Of a stretch of 64,000 nt of DNA, positions 15,859-24,776 are shown in pieces. How positions within the stretch are numbered: position 1 is the first letter of the stretch; every line of letters begins with the position of its first letter. The position numbers and the translations under genes are program-made. The stretch comes from CALHVX01 sp964640725 (GTDB lineage Bacteria > Pseudomonadota > Gammaproteobacteria > Pseudomonadales > Azotimanducaceae): the NCBI GenBank assembly GCA_964640725.1, contig CAZXIJ010000002.1, forward strand, positions 1-64,000, read 5' to 3'. The notes beneath the pieces were generated by a model. That model was not told the DNA's origin. It did not search any database and saw only the letters and a list, made by a program, of their open reading frames with translations.

Positions 15859-17766
15859 CTAGACGGCCTTGCGGACTTCTGAAGGGGGGCTGGCCCAAGC
15901 GTCGGACACCTCGCGGCGCAGCCATTGCGCAAACACCAGCAGCCCCCAGATGAGCTGGGAATGGTCTGCGGCGCCGTTGTGCGTTTCGTCCACGACCGTT
16001 CTGAGGGCGGCGGGCGAGAGATACTCGTGCAGCACATCATCGCCAAACAGCATGTCCTCGACATAGTCCCGGAGACTGCTTTGGAACCAGGTCTGCATCG
16101 GCACTGTAAAGCCGCGCTTGCTCTGGTACAGCAGCGCGTCGGGCAGATAAGGCGCCATGGCACGTTTGAGGAGCAGTTTGCCGCCCTTTCGAGAAGACAG
16201 CTTGAGCCCGTGCGGTACGCGCAGCGAGAACTCGACCAGACGGTAGTCAAGGAACGGCGAGCGTACTTCCAGGGACGTTGCCATGCTGGCGCGGTCGACT
16301 TTGACCAGCAGGTCATCGATCAGATAGCTCTGCGCGTCAACGCGCATGGCCTGGTCCGGGCAGCTCAGGTGTTCGAGGCCCCTGAACAGCGGATAGGTGT
16401 GGGGCTGCCAGTGTCGGGCTGCCCAGTCCGCCATATCGTCGTTCAGCAGGCGGTGGGCACTGCCGTGCACGAAGTTGTCCCGGTGGTACCAGTGCTGCTT
16501 GGGGATCGGGTCCAGGGCCCGCTCCAGAAACCTTGCGGCGCGGGACGGCAGGTCCCCTGGACTGCGCGCGAAGGCACCGGCTCCGCCGGCCAACCCCCGG
16601 ACCATCGGCTCCGGCAGGTAGCGCAGGCGCTGCAGAAACTTGAGGTAGCCGTATAGGCCGTAGCCGCCGTAGAACTCGTCACCGCCATCACCGGACAAGG
16701 CCACGGTGACCTCCTCCCTCGCCACCTGGCTCACGAGGTAGGTCGGCACGGCGGATGCATCGCCGAAGGGCTCGCCGAACTGCGTCAGGACGCTCTCGAG
16801 GGCGTCCGGGACCGTTCGCGCGCTGAGCATGCGCTCGACATGCTCAGTGCCGTAGCGTGCTGCGACCTGGCGCGCATGACCGATTTCCGGGTTGTCCTGG
16901 CCCTGAAAGCCAATGGTGAAGGTTTTGACCGGTGCCTGGGAGTGCTCGCTCATCATCGCGACGACGCTGGACGAGTCGACGCCTCCGGACAGAAAGGCAC
17001 CGAGGGGCACGTCGCTAATCATGCGCAGGCGCACCGCGTCTTTGAGCAGGCTCAGCAGCTCTTCTTCGGCCGCTGCCTGGGTCATTCTCGAGTCGGGCTC
17101 GGTCTGCCAAGGGTTCCAGTAGCGCTCGGTGCTGAGTTCGCCGCCCCGGAAACGCAGGAAGCTGCCGGGCTGTAGCTTGTGGACGTTGCTGTAGATGCTG
17201 CGATCGCCGGGCACGTAGGAGGCTCGCAGATAGCCGATCACGGCCGCGCGATCAATGGTCTGCGGTCCTGTGATCGCGCGCAGCGCGCCGAGCTCTGAGC
17301 TGAAACACAGCTTGTCGCCAACGCGGCTGTAGTACAGCGGCTTGACGCCGAGCCGGTCTCTGGCGATGACCAGTTCCTGCTGCTGGCGATCCCAGACGGC
17401 AAAGCTGAACATGCCATTGAACTTGCGCAGGGCGTTGACGCCTTCCCGGGCGAACAGCTCCAGCAGCACTTCGGTGTCGCTGTGAGACCGCAGGGTGCCT
17501 TTGGGAAGCGACCCGCGCAGTTCTTTGAAATTGTAGATTTCGCCGTTGAACACCACGGTAAAGCGACCGTCTTCGGTGGTCATCGGCTGGCTGCCGTCAG
17601 CCAGGTCGATGATGCTCAGCCGGTTGTGCCCCAGCACTGCGCGCTGGTCATGCCACAGGCCTTGGCTATCCGGGCCCCGGTGATGCTGCAGACGGGTCAT
17701 GCAGCGCACCTGCTCGATCATTTGCTGATCGATCTGGGAGCTGACGATGCCGGAGATGCCGCACAT
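15859..17766 (-). CDS. Glutamine-hydrolysing asparagine synthase-like amidotransferase, exosortase A locus type
   Basis: 635 residues. The start is fixed by Cys2 of MCGISGIV, the glutaminase nucleophile once Met1 is removed. The N-terminal class II glutaminase domain (RGPDSQG, NGEIYNF) is followed by the synthetase domain with the pyrophosphatase loop SGGVDSS. Length and context fit amidotransferase 1 of exosortase A loci, thought to amidate a sugar acid or other carboxyl group of the polysaccharide and not free aspartate. The open frame extends upstream of the true start but overlaps the previous gene and does not look coding. It starts 7 bases after the stop of the membrane protein gene at 17774. 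Confidence 0.9.
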   Translation of the reverse strand: MCGISGIVSSQIDQQMIEQVRCMTRLQHHRGPDSQGLWHDQRAVLGHNRLSIIDLADGSQPMTTEDGRFTVVFNGEIYNFKELRGSLPKGTLRSHSDTEVLLELFAREGVNALRKFNGMFSFAVWDRQQQELVIARDRLGVKPLYYSRVGDKLCFSSELGALRAITGPQTIDRAAVIGYLRASYVPGDRSIYSNVHKLQPGSFLRFRGGELSTERYWNPWQTEPDSRMTQAAAEEELLSLLKDAVRLRMISDVPLGAFLSGGVDSSSVVAMMSEHSQAPVKTFTIGFQGQDNPEIGHARQVAARYGTEHVERMLSARTVPDALESVLTQFGEPFGDASAVPTYLVSQVAREEVTVALSGDGGDEFYGGYGLYGYLKFLQRLRYLPEPMVRGLAGGAGAFARSPGDLPSRAARFLERALDPIPKQHWYHRDNFVHGSAHRLLNDDMADWAARHWQPHTYPLFRGLEHLSCPDQAMRVDAQSYLIDDLLVKVDRASMATSLEVRSPFLDYRLVEFSLRVPHGLKLSSRKGGKLLLKRAMAPYLPDALLYQSKRGFTVPMQTWFQSSLRDYVEDMLFGDDVLHEYLSPAALRTVVDETHNGAADHSQLIWGLLVFAQWLRREVSDAWASPPSEVRKAV

Positions 17767-17773
17767 TAGCGCG

Positions 17774-18475
17774 TTAGCTGTCCGGGTCCAGGAGCACGGA
17801 GCGGCTCCCGAACCAGCGGCCGTGCCAGGCGAACAGCAGCATGCCGCAAGCCATGAACAGCTCTCGGAACTCCGTCGCAAAGTAGTCCAGCGACGGTATG
17901 TACCGTCGGCCGTACACGAAGGCGCCCACAAAGAGGATGGCGTAGCCAAGGGGGGGGATTGGCACCAGGAATTGCCGATAGAGCCGGCCGATGGGCGGCA
18001 CCAGGGACAGCAGCCAGATGCCCACCCCGGTCAGCAAGGTGAAAGCCGTCAGGATGCGGTGGCCGTGATCCTGGATGATGTCGTGGTTGTGCAAATTGAA
18101 TTCGTTTTGGGCGTTCGTCTGGCGAACCGACTCGGGCGTTTCGATGCCTGCGATTCTTTGGCCCCAGCTCAGTTCCTCTCCAGTGAAGAAGAACATCAAC
18201 GCAGCCCAGGCCAGAATCACCAGGCCGCGCCACAGCGGAAACTGCCTGGCGCTCTGGCGGTAAAGTGCCAGGAAACCAAGCCCCGAACCGAAGAAAAAGA
18301 GCGCGGTCAGGTATTCGGCAACGCCGTCTTCCTCGCCGTAGCTCAGGACGAAACCTGGGTTGGTTTCGGTGATCGCGGCGATGGGCAGTACGATTGCAAG
18401 ACTGACGAGAACCGCGAACAGCCACCCCGAGTGGCGGTCACCTGTGTCCTTTGCGCCGATAGGCTGGGGAGTCAT
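17774..18475 (-). CDS. Conserved-looking polytopic membrane protein of unknown function
   Basis: 233 residues with about six hydrophobic segments. The most distinctive stretch is GEELSWGQRIAGIETPE followed by NAQNEFNLHN, a charged motif between two membrane helices that I associate with a family of uncharacterised bacterial membrane proteins. No catalytic family is recognised. It lies directly upstream of the amidotransferase gene (8 bases), so it is probably co-transcribed with the asnB-like, SGNH and MBOAT genes. The 277 bases upstream of it hold no gene I can support and probably contain a promoter. Confidence 0.75.
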   Translation of the reverse strand: MTPQPIGAKDTGDRHSGWLFAVLVSLAIVLPIAAITETNPGFVLSYGEEDGVAEYLTALFFFGSGLGFLALYRQSARQFPLWRGLVILAWAALMFFFTGEELSWGQRIAGIETPESVRQTNAQNEFNLHNHDIIQDHGHRILTAFTLLTGVGIWLLSLVPPIGRLYRQFLVPIPPLGYAILFVGAFVYGRRYIPSLDYFATEFRELFMACGMLLFAWHGRWFGSRSVLLDPDS

Positions 18476-18752
18476 TATCTTGCCGGGTCGCTTTCCTTTG
18501 CACCACCTCGGACTGTATAGAAAAACCGGTAGCCCGCGAAGCCGATTCGAACGATTCTGCCGGAGTTGTGACGCCCCTCAAAAGGCCCGCAGACGCTGCG
18601 CACAGTCGATGCTGTGGAGCACCGCGACGGGCGCGCCGGAGCGGGTTCCGTCAGCTGCGGATGTTTCATGATTGCTGCCGCCGGTATGCCGCATATCGCG
18701 GCTTCTGTCAGCGCTCCCGGCGACCGTTTGGTGCAAATATATTGACGTAAAG

Positions 18753-19721
18753 CTAGCTGGACTGTGCGCTGCTGTCCGCCGACTCGGGATTCTTGCGGGT
18801 CGCCGACTCGATTAACACGTCGATCGCCGAGAAGCCCCGGGCCGTGAAATACAGCCAGGAGAGGAATGCACAGGGCAGCAGGCCCATCTTCAGCCCGCCC
18901 AGCCACTTGATGGCAGATGCCAGCGCGATACCCCCAGCGACGACCAGGTACAGGACGAAGGGCGTCAGGCTGCCATAGGTGAAGGCCAGGAGTACGCTGA
19001 GCAACAGGGCCCCGAGCTGCGTGAGCGTGATCAAGGGAATCTTTGAGGCCAGGATTTTTCTCGCTGGCGAGAAATTGCCTTTGCCGTGCCAGCGCTCGCG
19101 GCGGAAAAAATGCCCAAGGGTGTTCGGATAGCCCAGGTGCACCGAGACGATTTCCGGAATGTTGCTGACTTCGCCGCCAGCAGCCCAGGCCCGCATACAG
19201 ATATCGTGGTCTTCGCCGGTTTCCAGAGCCGGATCAAAGCCGCTGAGCGCTTCAAAGAAGGCGCGCGAGATCAGCAGGTGCCCACCGTTGATAAAATCGA
19301 TGCCTTCCTGCTTGCTGCGCCAGGGCTCGAACCAGACTTTGGCGACCCAGGATGCGTTCGGGTCTACCGCGTACACCGAGCCGGCAATCAGGCGCGATGT
19401 CTGCACGCGCTCCGCCACAGGCTCGATGTGCTGGTGCCAGTCGTCCTGCAGGTAGACGTCGCCGTCAATAAAGATCAACACATCGCCATCAGTTTGCGCG
19501 GCGCCGATGTTGCGCACTTCCGATATCGTCTTGCTGTTGTCAACGCTCATGGTGCGCACGCCCAGGCGTTCGGCAATGGCCAGGGTGTCGTCGGTCGAGC
19601 CGTTGTCGACGATGAGCAAATCGTAAGCACCGAGGTTCGCCATATTCGATCGAATGCTGTCGATGCAGCGCTCGATATAGCGTCCTTCGTTGAAAGTTGG
19701 GACGACAAAGGAAAACTTCAC
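18753..19721 (-). CDS. Glycosyltransferase family 2
   Basis: 322 residues. The N-terminus VKFSFVVPTFNEGRYIERC is the GT-A nucleotide-sugar fold of family 2, with the metal/nucleotide motif IDGDVYL and the acceptor-side ETGEDHD. Two to three hydrophobic segments near the C-terminus suggest membrane attachment at the cytoplasmic face. GTG at 19721 is chosen because GGGAG lies just upstream and the preceding glycosyltransferase gene ends 4 bases before it, giving a tight operon. It would add one sugar of the repeat unit to the lipid-linked intermediate; the sugar cannot be told from sequence. Confidence 0.88.
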   Translation of the reverse strand: MKFSFVVPTFNEGRYIERCIDSIRSNMANLGAYDLLIVDNGSTDDTLAIAERLGVRTMSVDNSKTISEVRNIGAAQTDGDVLIFIDGDVYLQDDWHQHIEPVAERVQTSRLIAGSVYAVDPNASWVAKVWFEPWRSKQEGIDFINGGHLLISRAFFEALSGFDPALETGEDHDICMRAWAAGGEVSNIPEIVSVHLGYPNTLGHFFRRERWHGKGNFSPARKILASKIPLITLTQLGALLLSVLLAFTYGSLTPFVLYLVVAGGIALASAIKWLGGLKMGLLPCAFLSWLYFTARGFSAIDVLIESATRKNPESADSSAQSS

Positions 19722-19725
19722 AGCA

Positions 19726-20934
19726 TCACTCCCGGTTGCGCGCGGCAGCTTCGGCATCGGCCTGCATATCGGCAACCATGCGGCTGGTCATTCTGTCGGC
19801 CACGCAGCGCCAGAGGAAACGCTCGCGGGCAAACCGATATCCGGCCTCGCCCATTCGAGCCGAGACCGAAGGCTGCGACAGAAGCTCCAGCATGCGCTCC
19901 CGGAGCGGTTCAACGGCCCCCACGGGAACGGTGTAGCCGGTCAATCCATCCTTGACCATCTCTGGTATCGCGTTCGTTTCCGTCCCGATACAGGGCGTGT
20001 GGAACAGCATGGCCTCGCAAAAAGGGATTCCGAAAGGCTCGAAGTGCGATGGCATGACATACAGGCTGGCCTGGCGAAACAGGCCCAGAATCCGCTGTTG
20101 ATTCGCCGGTTCGCTCTGGTCGATAAAGCCCAGAACCTCGACCCCCGGCTGGCTTGTTTTCGGGCTGCTGCCGGCAATGATCAGCCTGGCCTCGGGGATC
20201 TGCGCCTTGACCTGGGCGAAGGCGGCAAGCACCTCGTGGCCACCCTTGCGTTCGAAATCGCGACCGATGAACAGGACCGTGGGGCTGTCAAACTTGCCCT
20301 CCATCGGCGTGTCCCAAAGCTCTGCTTCGTCAATGCTGACGCCGGAGTAGACGACGGTCACGCGCTCTGGGTCGATGCCGTAGTCCTCGACGAGAGAGCG
20401 CTTGACGAAGTCGCTGAAGACGAACACGCCGCGGTCGGCCTCGTAGATGTCCCGCTCGCGTTGAATGCGCAGCTGCTTTTGGGCAAGGCTCGCGAACTGG
20501 GTAAAGGAATGGGCATTGGCCCGCGCAGAGATCTGGGCAGTGTTGTCGTGATAACTGTAGACCGGGCAGTTCACAGCGCCATGACTGGCAAACTCTGCCC
20601 CCATCTGCAGGACCGTGTTGTAGCTGTCTGGTGCATGCCTGGCAGCGGCTTGCCTGGCCTTTCTCTCCCGCGCCTCTCGCAGCCCCTGGCTGGCCCGGAA
20701 CCGGTGTTTCCACACTTCCCGCTTGGGGTGCCAGTAGCGCAGCATGTGCGCTTGGCGTTCCAGGCCGTAGACTTCGATGTCTTCTGCGCCGGCCAGTACC
20801 TGGTCGTTCTGCAGCGCCGTGAGCAAGCCCGTGTTGCTGCCTGAAAACGAGTGGCGGGAAAACGGGCTGCCGTGGGTGAGCGCAAGGATCTGCGGTTCCC
20901 CCCGAGGGATGTCCTGGCTGTGCTCGTCAATCAC
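19726..20934 (-). CDS. Glycosyltransferase family 4 (GT-B fold)
   Basis: 402 residues. The C-terminal half holds the family 4 donor site: VLFIGRDFERKGGHEVL and the EX7E-like region at PSHFEPFGIPFCEAMLF, followed by GLTGYTVPVG. The N-terminal half has HSFSGSNTGLL typical of acceptor domains. The GTG start at 20934 overlaps the stop of the sulfotransferase gene by 8 bases, so translation is probably coupled. It acts in the cytoplasm during repeat-unit assembly. The sugar donor is unknown. Confidence 0.9.
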   Translation of the reverse strand: MIDEHSQDIPRGEPQILALTHGSPFSRHSFSGSNTGLLTALQNDQVLAGAEDIEVYGLERQAHMLRYWHPKREVWKHRFRASQGLREARERKARQAAARHAPDSYNTVLQMGAEFASHGAVNCPVYSYHDNTAQISARANAHSFTQFASLAQKQLRIQRERDIYEADRGVFVFSDFVKRSLVEDYGIDPERVTVVYSGVSIDEAELWDTPMEGKFDSPTVLFIGRDFERKGGHEVLAAFAQVKAQIPEARLIIAGSSPKTSQPGVEVLGFIDQSEPANQQRILGLFRQASLYVMPSHFEPFGIPFCEAMLFHTPCIGTETNAIPEMVKDGLTGYTVPVGAVEPLRERMLELLSQPSVSARMGEAGYRFARERFLWRCVADRMTSRMVADMQADAEAAARNRE

Positions 20935-21634
20935 GGGTTCGCCCCAGCGCGAAACCGATGGTGGTATTGATTACCGGTGCCCGCCGCCCGAGCAGGCGGG
21001 TCAGCACTTTGTTGGCATACACCCGGTAGCGCTGTGAGCGTGGCAGGGGTTTGCGCAGCGGGCCCTCTGGCGCCAGACCAGTTGCCGCCCATACCCGGTC
21101 CATCGTTGGCGCCCACTGCGTCGTTAGATCCGTGAAATCGATAGCGACGTCCGCGTGGTCTGACCAGAAATCGCCAAAGCGCTGGTATTCTTCGGTCAGG
21201 TCAACGGGCGATTCCAGATCAGTGAAAATGGCGAAGGACCGCTCCACAGATCGCTGGTCGCGATTGACAGTAACGGCGGTGCCGAGATCACACAGAGACT
21301 TCATGAATTCCGCCCGTCCCGGTTCCTGTCCGCCCAGCTGGGGGTAGTGAGTTTTCACCAGATAGGCCCCGGCCTGCTTGATGAGCGCCAGGGCTTCCTC
21401 TGGAGTGTGCTGTAGCAGCAGTTGATCAAGATCAATGTACAGCGGTGTCCGTCGAATCGTCGTGCAGTTGTTCAACATGCTGTCGATCAGCAGATGCGTG
21501 CCGCTGCGCATCATGCTGGCGACAATGATCGGTCGCCCGGGCGCGGCGCTGAGCGAGCCTGGCGGGCAGACACAGCGACGATTATCGTGCCGGAGAATGC
21601 GGCCCAGACGTGTCAAAAGGGTGACATTGGTCAC
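20927..21634 (-). CDS. Sulfotransferase family protein
   Basis: About 235 residues. PIIVASMMRSGTHLLID is the 5'-phosphosulfate binding loop of PAPS-dependent sulfotransferases, and VNRDQRSVERSFAIF resembles the 3'-phosphate binding element with its Arg and Ser. GTG at 21634 is the best start: it precedes the loop by about 30 residues, while the open frame farther upstream runs into the neighbouring gene and has no protein-like character. It sits between a Tat-signal protein and two glycosyltransferases, so it probably sulfates a sugar of the exopolysaccharide or its precursor. Genes supplying PAPS are not in the window. Confidence 0.82.
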   Translation of the reverse strand: MTNVTLLTRLGRILRHDNRRCVCPPGSLSAAPGRPIIVASMMRSGTHLLIDSMLNNCTTIRRTPLYIDLDQLLLQHTPEEALALIKQAGAYLVKTHYPQLGGQEPGRAEFMKSLCDLGTAVTVNRDQRSVERSFAIFTDLESPVDLTEEYQRFGDFWSDHADVAIDFTDLTTQWAPTMDRVWAATGLAPEGPLRKPLPRSQRYRVYANKVLTRLLGRRAPVINTTIGFALGRTRD

Positions 21635-21673
21635 AGTTATCGATTCCGTATCCGGAAAACAGGTGGCCTTGCT

Positions 21674-21719
21674 GGGGCTCAGGGGGCCCCGGAGCCCAAG
21701 CCCCGGAGGACGCTTGGGG
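21674..21719 (-). other. Two overlapping, mutually exclusive hairpins in the gap before the sulfotransferase gene
   Basis: GGGCTC (21675-21680) pairs with GAGCCC (21692-21697), while CCCAAG (21695-21700) pairs with CTTGGG (21713-21718). The two stems share CCC and cannot form together. They lie in the 143-base gap between the Tat-signal protein gene and the sulfotransferase gene. A short T-rich stretch follows on the transcribed strand, but no strong U-tract. This could be an attenuator or simply GC-rich structure. Confidence 0.3.
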
Positions 21720-21777
21720 CGACATGGTGCGTGTTGGGTGTACGCGTCGTCAACGCAGCAGACCGCGGATCCTCGCG

Positions 21778-23478
21778 CTACATTTCGGACAGCAACTTTC
21801 TGGCCCGAAACGCTTTGTGCATGTAGAGCCCAGCCTGCCCAAAGGACTTGCCGAAGCCGCCGTAGCTCGGGTACAGCCCGTGGCCGCGATCTTCGTACAG
21901 CCATTGGGTCCAGCCCCGGAGCAGGCTGTCGCCTGCATGCACAAACCAGGCAACGTCTTTCCCCGTCTCCGGGCAAACGCCGCCATGGTGTGCGGCAACG
22001 TAGACGCCGAGGCGATAGTAAACGCCAATCATGTAGGTATTGAGCTCGGCCTGGAGGAACGGGCCCGGCCCGCTCTTCTTGGTGTTGTTCCAGCCTGCGG
22101 AGCGATTTTTGTCGGGGTGGAAGTCGTCACCGACGTGCCCCTGGTAGCGCATGGCCCAGGCATCCCGGTTGGCGCCAGCACGTTCGTCGACCCCGTAGGC
22201 GTTGCTGAATGGTGTTCCCTGGGGCAGTGGGCTGAACCCCTGTTCGATCAAGGGGCGGCCGATCGCATTCCGGGTCCGCCGTCTTCCGGAACGATCGATG
22301 TAGCTTTCGTTGACGTTGGTCTGGACGTTGATCTGCCTGCCTTCCACAAGGTCAACGGCAAAGGCCGAGGCTGCTTCAACCGGCGAGTTCCAGCGTTGCC
22401 GGGCCCACCAACGGTCGTGAGACTGGCCAAGGGACCGGGTCAGCTCGTCGTAGTCCAGGATCGCCTCGAACAAAATGCCCATGTAGAACGGCGCATGGCG
22501 GTTGTAGCGGCTGTCAGAAACCTGCGGGTTCTCGGGGTCCCGTCCAGTGTAGGGCAGCCGGTTTTCAGCGCCGAAGTTCGGGTTCGGCGCGACATCCCGG
22601 ATGTTGCGCGTCCAGGTGTTTTCGAGCAGCGGCTCCAGCCAGGAGATTTGCTGGTTGACTCCAAGGGTATCCTTCGGGTGGTTGCCATCAGCGGTAAACA
22701 CGTCTTCGCCCAGGGCCAGGGAGCGGTAACAGTGTGCGGCGAGCAGATGCCCTGCCCGTCTGAAGTTACCGCCGCTGGCGCGGTAGTCCCAGTTCTTGTT
22801 CAGGTAGAAGCCGACCTTTGCCAAGGGTGGTTGCAGCGCGAACTCGCTCATGTTCTCGGTAAAGCGGTCGCTGCGATCGCCGTACTCGCCCACAGAGCGG
22901 AGCCAAACGCCATGATAGTTGTCGCGGTGATCCGCGCCGGGGGTCCGCCAGTTGGCTCGCCGGTTGTTGGCCAGATGATAATCGTAGCCACCCCGAGCAT
23001 GCCGCTCGAAGAAATCGTCCTCAGACCGGTCGCCGTTGGCTTCGCGGGCCAGGTGTTTCGCAAGGATAATGCCGCCCATCGGCCAATCGTAGCGATCGAA
23101 GTTGTTGCTCAGATTCTCGTTCGTGTCGAGGCGATCGAAGCGCTTCTGGCCGCCCCTTTTGGAGGCTTCCTTGGCGTAAGCCCTTGCGCCCCAGTTGGGC
23201 GACGTCGTTTGGTACTCGTTGCCTTCCAGATACAGCGTGCGGTAGCGGAGGTATTCGTCAAGAATGCTTGGCAGAGCCCAGCGACCTCCCCCGCTCATCG
23301 CGGGCTCGTAGGCAAAGTCCAGGCTGCCGAATACGCGGCCCGTGACGGCCGCGACTGTGGGCGGCGGCGCTGCCAGCGCGCCGCCAAGCAGCGTCGGCGG
23401 TCTGGGTTTGGCGAATGCAGGCAAGCAAGCAGCCGTCGAAGCCATTAGCCCCGACTTGATCAAGTTCCTTCTCTTCAT
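21778..23478 (-). CDS. Tat-exported protein of unknown function in the exopolysaccharide locus
   Basis: 566 residues. The N-terminus MKRRNLIKSGLMAS is a twin-arginine signal followed by a hydrophobic stretch and a cleavable end near AFA, so the protein should fold in the cytoplasm and be exported. The mature part is rich in Trp, Tyr, Arg, Asn and His (for example WPMGGIILAKHLA, HARGGYDYHLANNRR, DNYHGVWLRSVGEY, RHAPFYMGILFEA), which suggests a helical or toroidal enzyme such as a polysaccharide lyase or hydrolase, but I recognise no family motif. Located between a glycosyltransferase and the sulfotransferase, it is a plausible periplasmic polysaccharide-modifying or -degrading enzyme. Function is inference. 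Confidence 0.72.
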   Translation of the reverse strand: MKRRNLIKSGLMASTAACLPAFAKPRPPTLLGGALAAPPPTVAAVTGRVFGSLDFAYEPAMSGGGRWALPSILDEYLRYRTLYLEGNEYQTTSPNWGARAYAKEASKRGGQKRFDRLDTNENLSNNFDRYDWPMGGIILAKHLAREANGDRSEDDFFERHARGGYDYHLANNRRANWRTPGADHRDNYHGVWLRSVGEYGDRSDRFTENMSEFALQPPLAKVGFYLNKNWDYRASGGNFRRAGHLLAAHCYRSLALGEDVFTADGNHPKDTLGVNQQISWLEPLLENTWTRNIRDVAPNPNFGAENRLPYTGRDPENPQVSDSRYNRHAPFYMGILFEAILDYDELTRSLGQSHDRWWARQRWNSPVEAASAFAVDLVEGRQINVQTNVNESYIDRSGRRRTRNAIGRPLIEQGFSPLPQGTPFSNAYGVDERAGANRDAWAMRYQGHVGDDFHPDKNRSAGWNNTKKSGPGPFLQAELNTYMIGVYYRLGVYVAAHHGGVCPETGKDVAWFVHAGDSLLRGWTQWLYEDRGHGLYPSYGGFGKSFGQAGLYMHKAFRARKLLSEM

Positions 23479-23602
23479 GGCCAGCTGTCGTACTCCATTT
23501 GACTCGACATGCTAGAACGCAGGCTTGGGGCCAGTCGTTGGCCGCTGCCCCGTTTTCATCGTTTGACGTTTGCGAAAGGCTAAAGTTTCAGGAGACTTTG
23601 AC

Positions 23603-24754
23603 TCAGGTCCAAAGATTTTTGTGACCCAGCAAATGAAACGGGGCCAGAAAGGCAAAGCGGTTGAGCTCCAGCAGCGCATGGCAAAGTCGCGCGATGCGCC
23701 AGTTCAGCCCGCGTTGGGCCAGCATGCTGAGCGCAACGAACAGCGCCACCGCGGCCAGGACGACCCAGGCGAACGCCGTCTGCGAGAAACAGGCGAGCAC
23801 ACAAGTGAGAATGAACGCGTAAGGCACCAGCAGGCGGGAGAACTTGTGCGCCAGCAGTCGGCCCCAGCACGGGTTTGACCAGGGCAGAAAAAGATCTGGT
23901 TGGAGCCTGATTAGCTGCCAGTTGCCGGCAAGGGTGCGGATCTTGCGTCGCCGTTCCTGAGCCATGGTTTCTGAAAACTGATCGATCGCCAGGGCCTGAG
24001 GATCGAACAGCACACGGTAGCCTTTCTGGACGATGCGCATGGGCGTGAGCAGATCGTCCAGAATAGTCCCGATCGGCAGCGGTTCGTACAGTTGCGCTCG
24101 CATCGCGTAGACGGCACCGGTAACGCCGATCACCGATCCGGTGTTGCTCTCCAGCCGTCGAATGAACTTTTCGTAGTGCCAGTAGGCGCCCATCTCGACG
24201 TCGATTTCAGTGGCTTCGGTACCTTCCAGCCGCAGCTCACCGCTGACCGCGCCGACCGCCGGGTCCTCAAAGTTGCGCAGCAGCTGGGCAATTGTGTTCG
24301 ACTTGAAGGTTTGACGGGCATCTGCGAACACCAGGTATTCACCGGTGGCCTTCCGTCGAGCCTGGTTCAGAGCGTGGGCCTTGCCCCCAGCCCGTTCATT
24401 CTCGATTAACTCAATGTTCGGACCGCCCAAGGCCGCTTGCTGGGCAATGATGCGTCGGACCGCCGCTCCGGTCTCATCGTCGCTGCCGTCGCTGACCACA
24501 ATGATTTCCCAGTCCGTGGTGGGCAGCTCCTGGGCGAGCAGGTTCTCGATTCGAGCGCCGATGCGATCGGCCTCGTTGCGCGCCGGCAGAAGCACGCTAA
24601 AGCTCGCCTTGCTCACTTCCGGATGCATTCTCTGCAGCGGTTTCGGCGCGATACGGTTTTGCAGCCATAGCTGCAGGGGGTAGCCCAGATAGGCGTAGGC
24701 GATGAACAATGCGAGGAGCACGATCAGCGCATCTGCGGGTCCGAACAATGGCAT
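23603..24754 (-). CDS. Membrane-bound glycosyltransferase family 2
   Basis: 383 residues. One N-terminal membrane helix, then a GT-A domain with FSVLLPARNEADRI, the DXD-like VFADARQTF, TGAVYAMR and the QxxRW-like region QERRRKIRTLAGNW, then two or three C-terminal helices. This layout is that of processive or polyprenyl-linked family 2 transferases at the inner membrane. It follows the deacetylase-like gene by 22 bases in the same operon. The 124 bases after it contain a GGCCA/TGGCC hairpin without a T-run. Confidence 0.9.
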   Translation of the reverse strand: MPLFGPADALIVLLALFIAYAYLGYPLQLWLQNRIAPKPLQRMHPEVSKASFSVLLPARNEADRIGARIENLLAQELPTTDWEIIVVSDGSDDETGAAVRRIIAQQAALGGPNIELIENERAGGKAHALNQARRKATGEYLVFADARQTFKSNTIAQLLRNFEDPAVGAVSGELRLEGTEATEIDVEMGAYWHYEKFIRRLESNTGSVIGVTGAVYAMRAQLYEPLPIGTILDDLLTPMRIVQKGYRVLFDPQALAIDQFSETMAQERRRKIRTLAGNWQLIRLQPDLFLPWSNPCWGRLLAHKFSRLLVPYAFILTCVLACFSQTAFAWVVLAAVALFVALSMLAQRGLNWRIARLCHALLELNRFAFLAPFHLLGHKNLWT

Positions 24755-24776
24755 CGCGTGCTTCGTCCTGCCCTGC

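Noticed and set aside
18475..18669. Short minus-strand frame of about 64 codons between the glycosyltransferase and the membrane protein genes
   Set aside because: No ribosome binding site, composition rich in Arg, Pro and Ser, and no motif; treated as non-coding.
23528..23552. GGCCA/TGGCC hairpin as terminator after the family 2 glycosyltransferase
   Set aside because: Short stem and no T-run; likely GC-rich chance structure.
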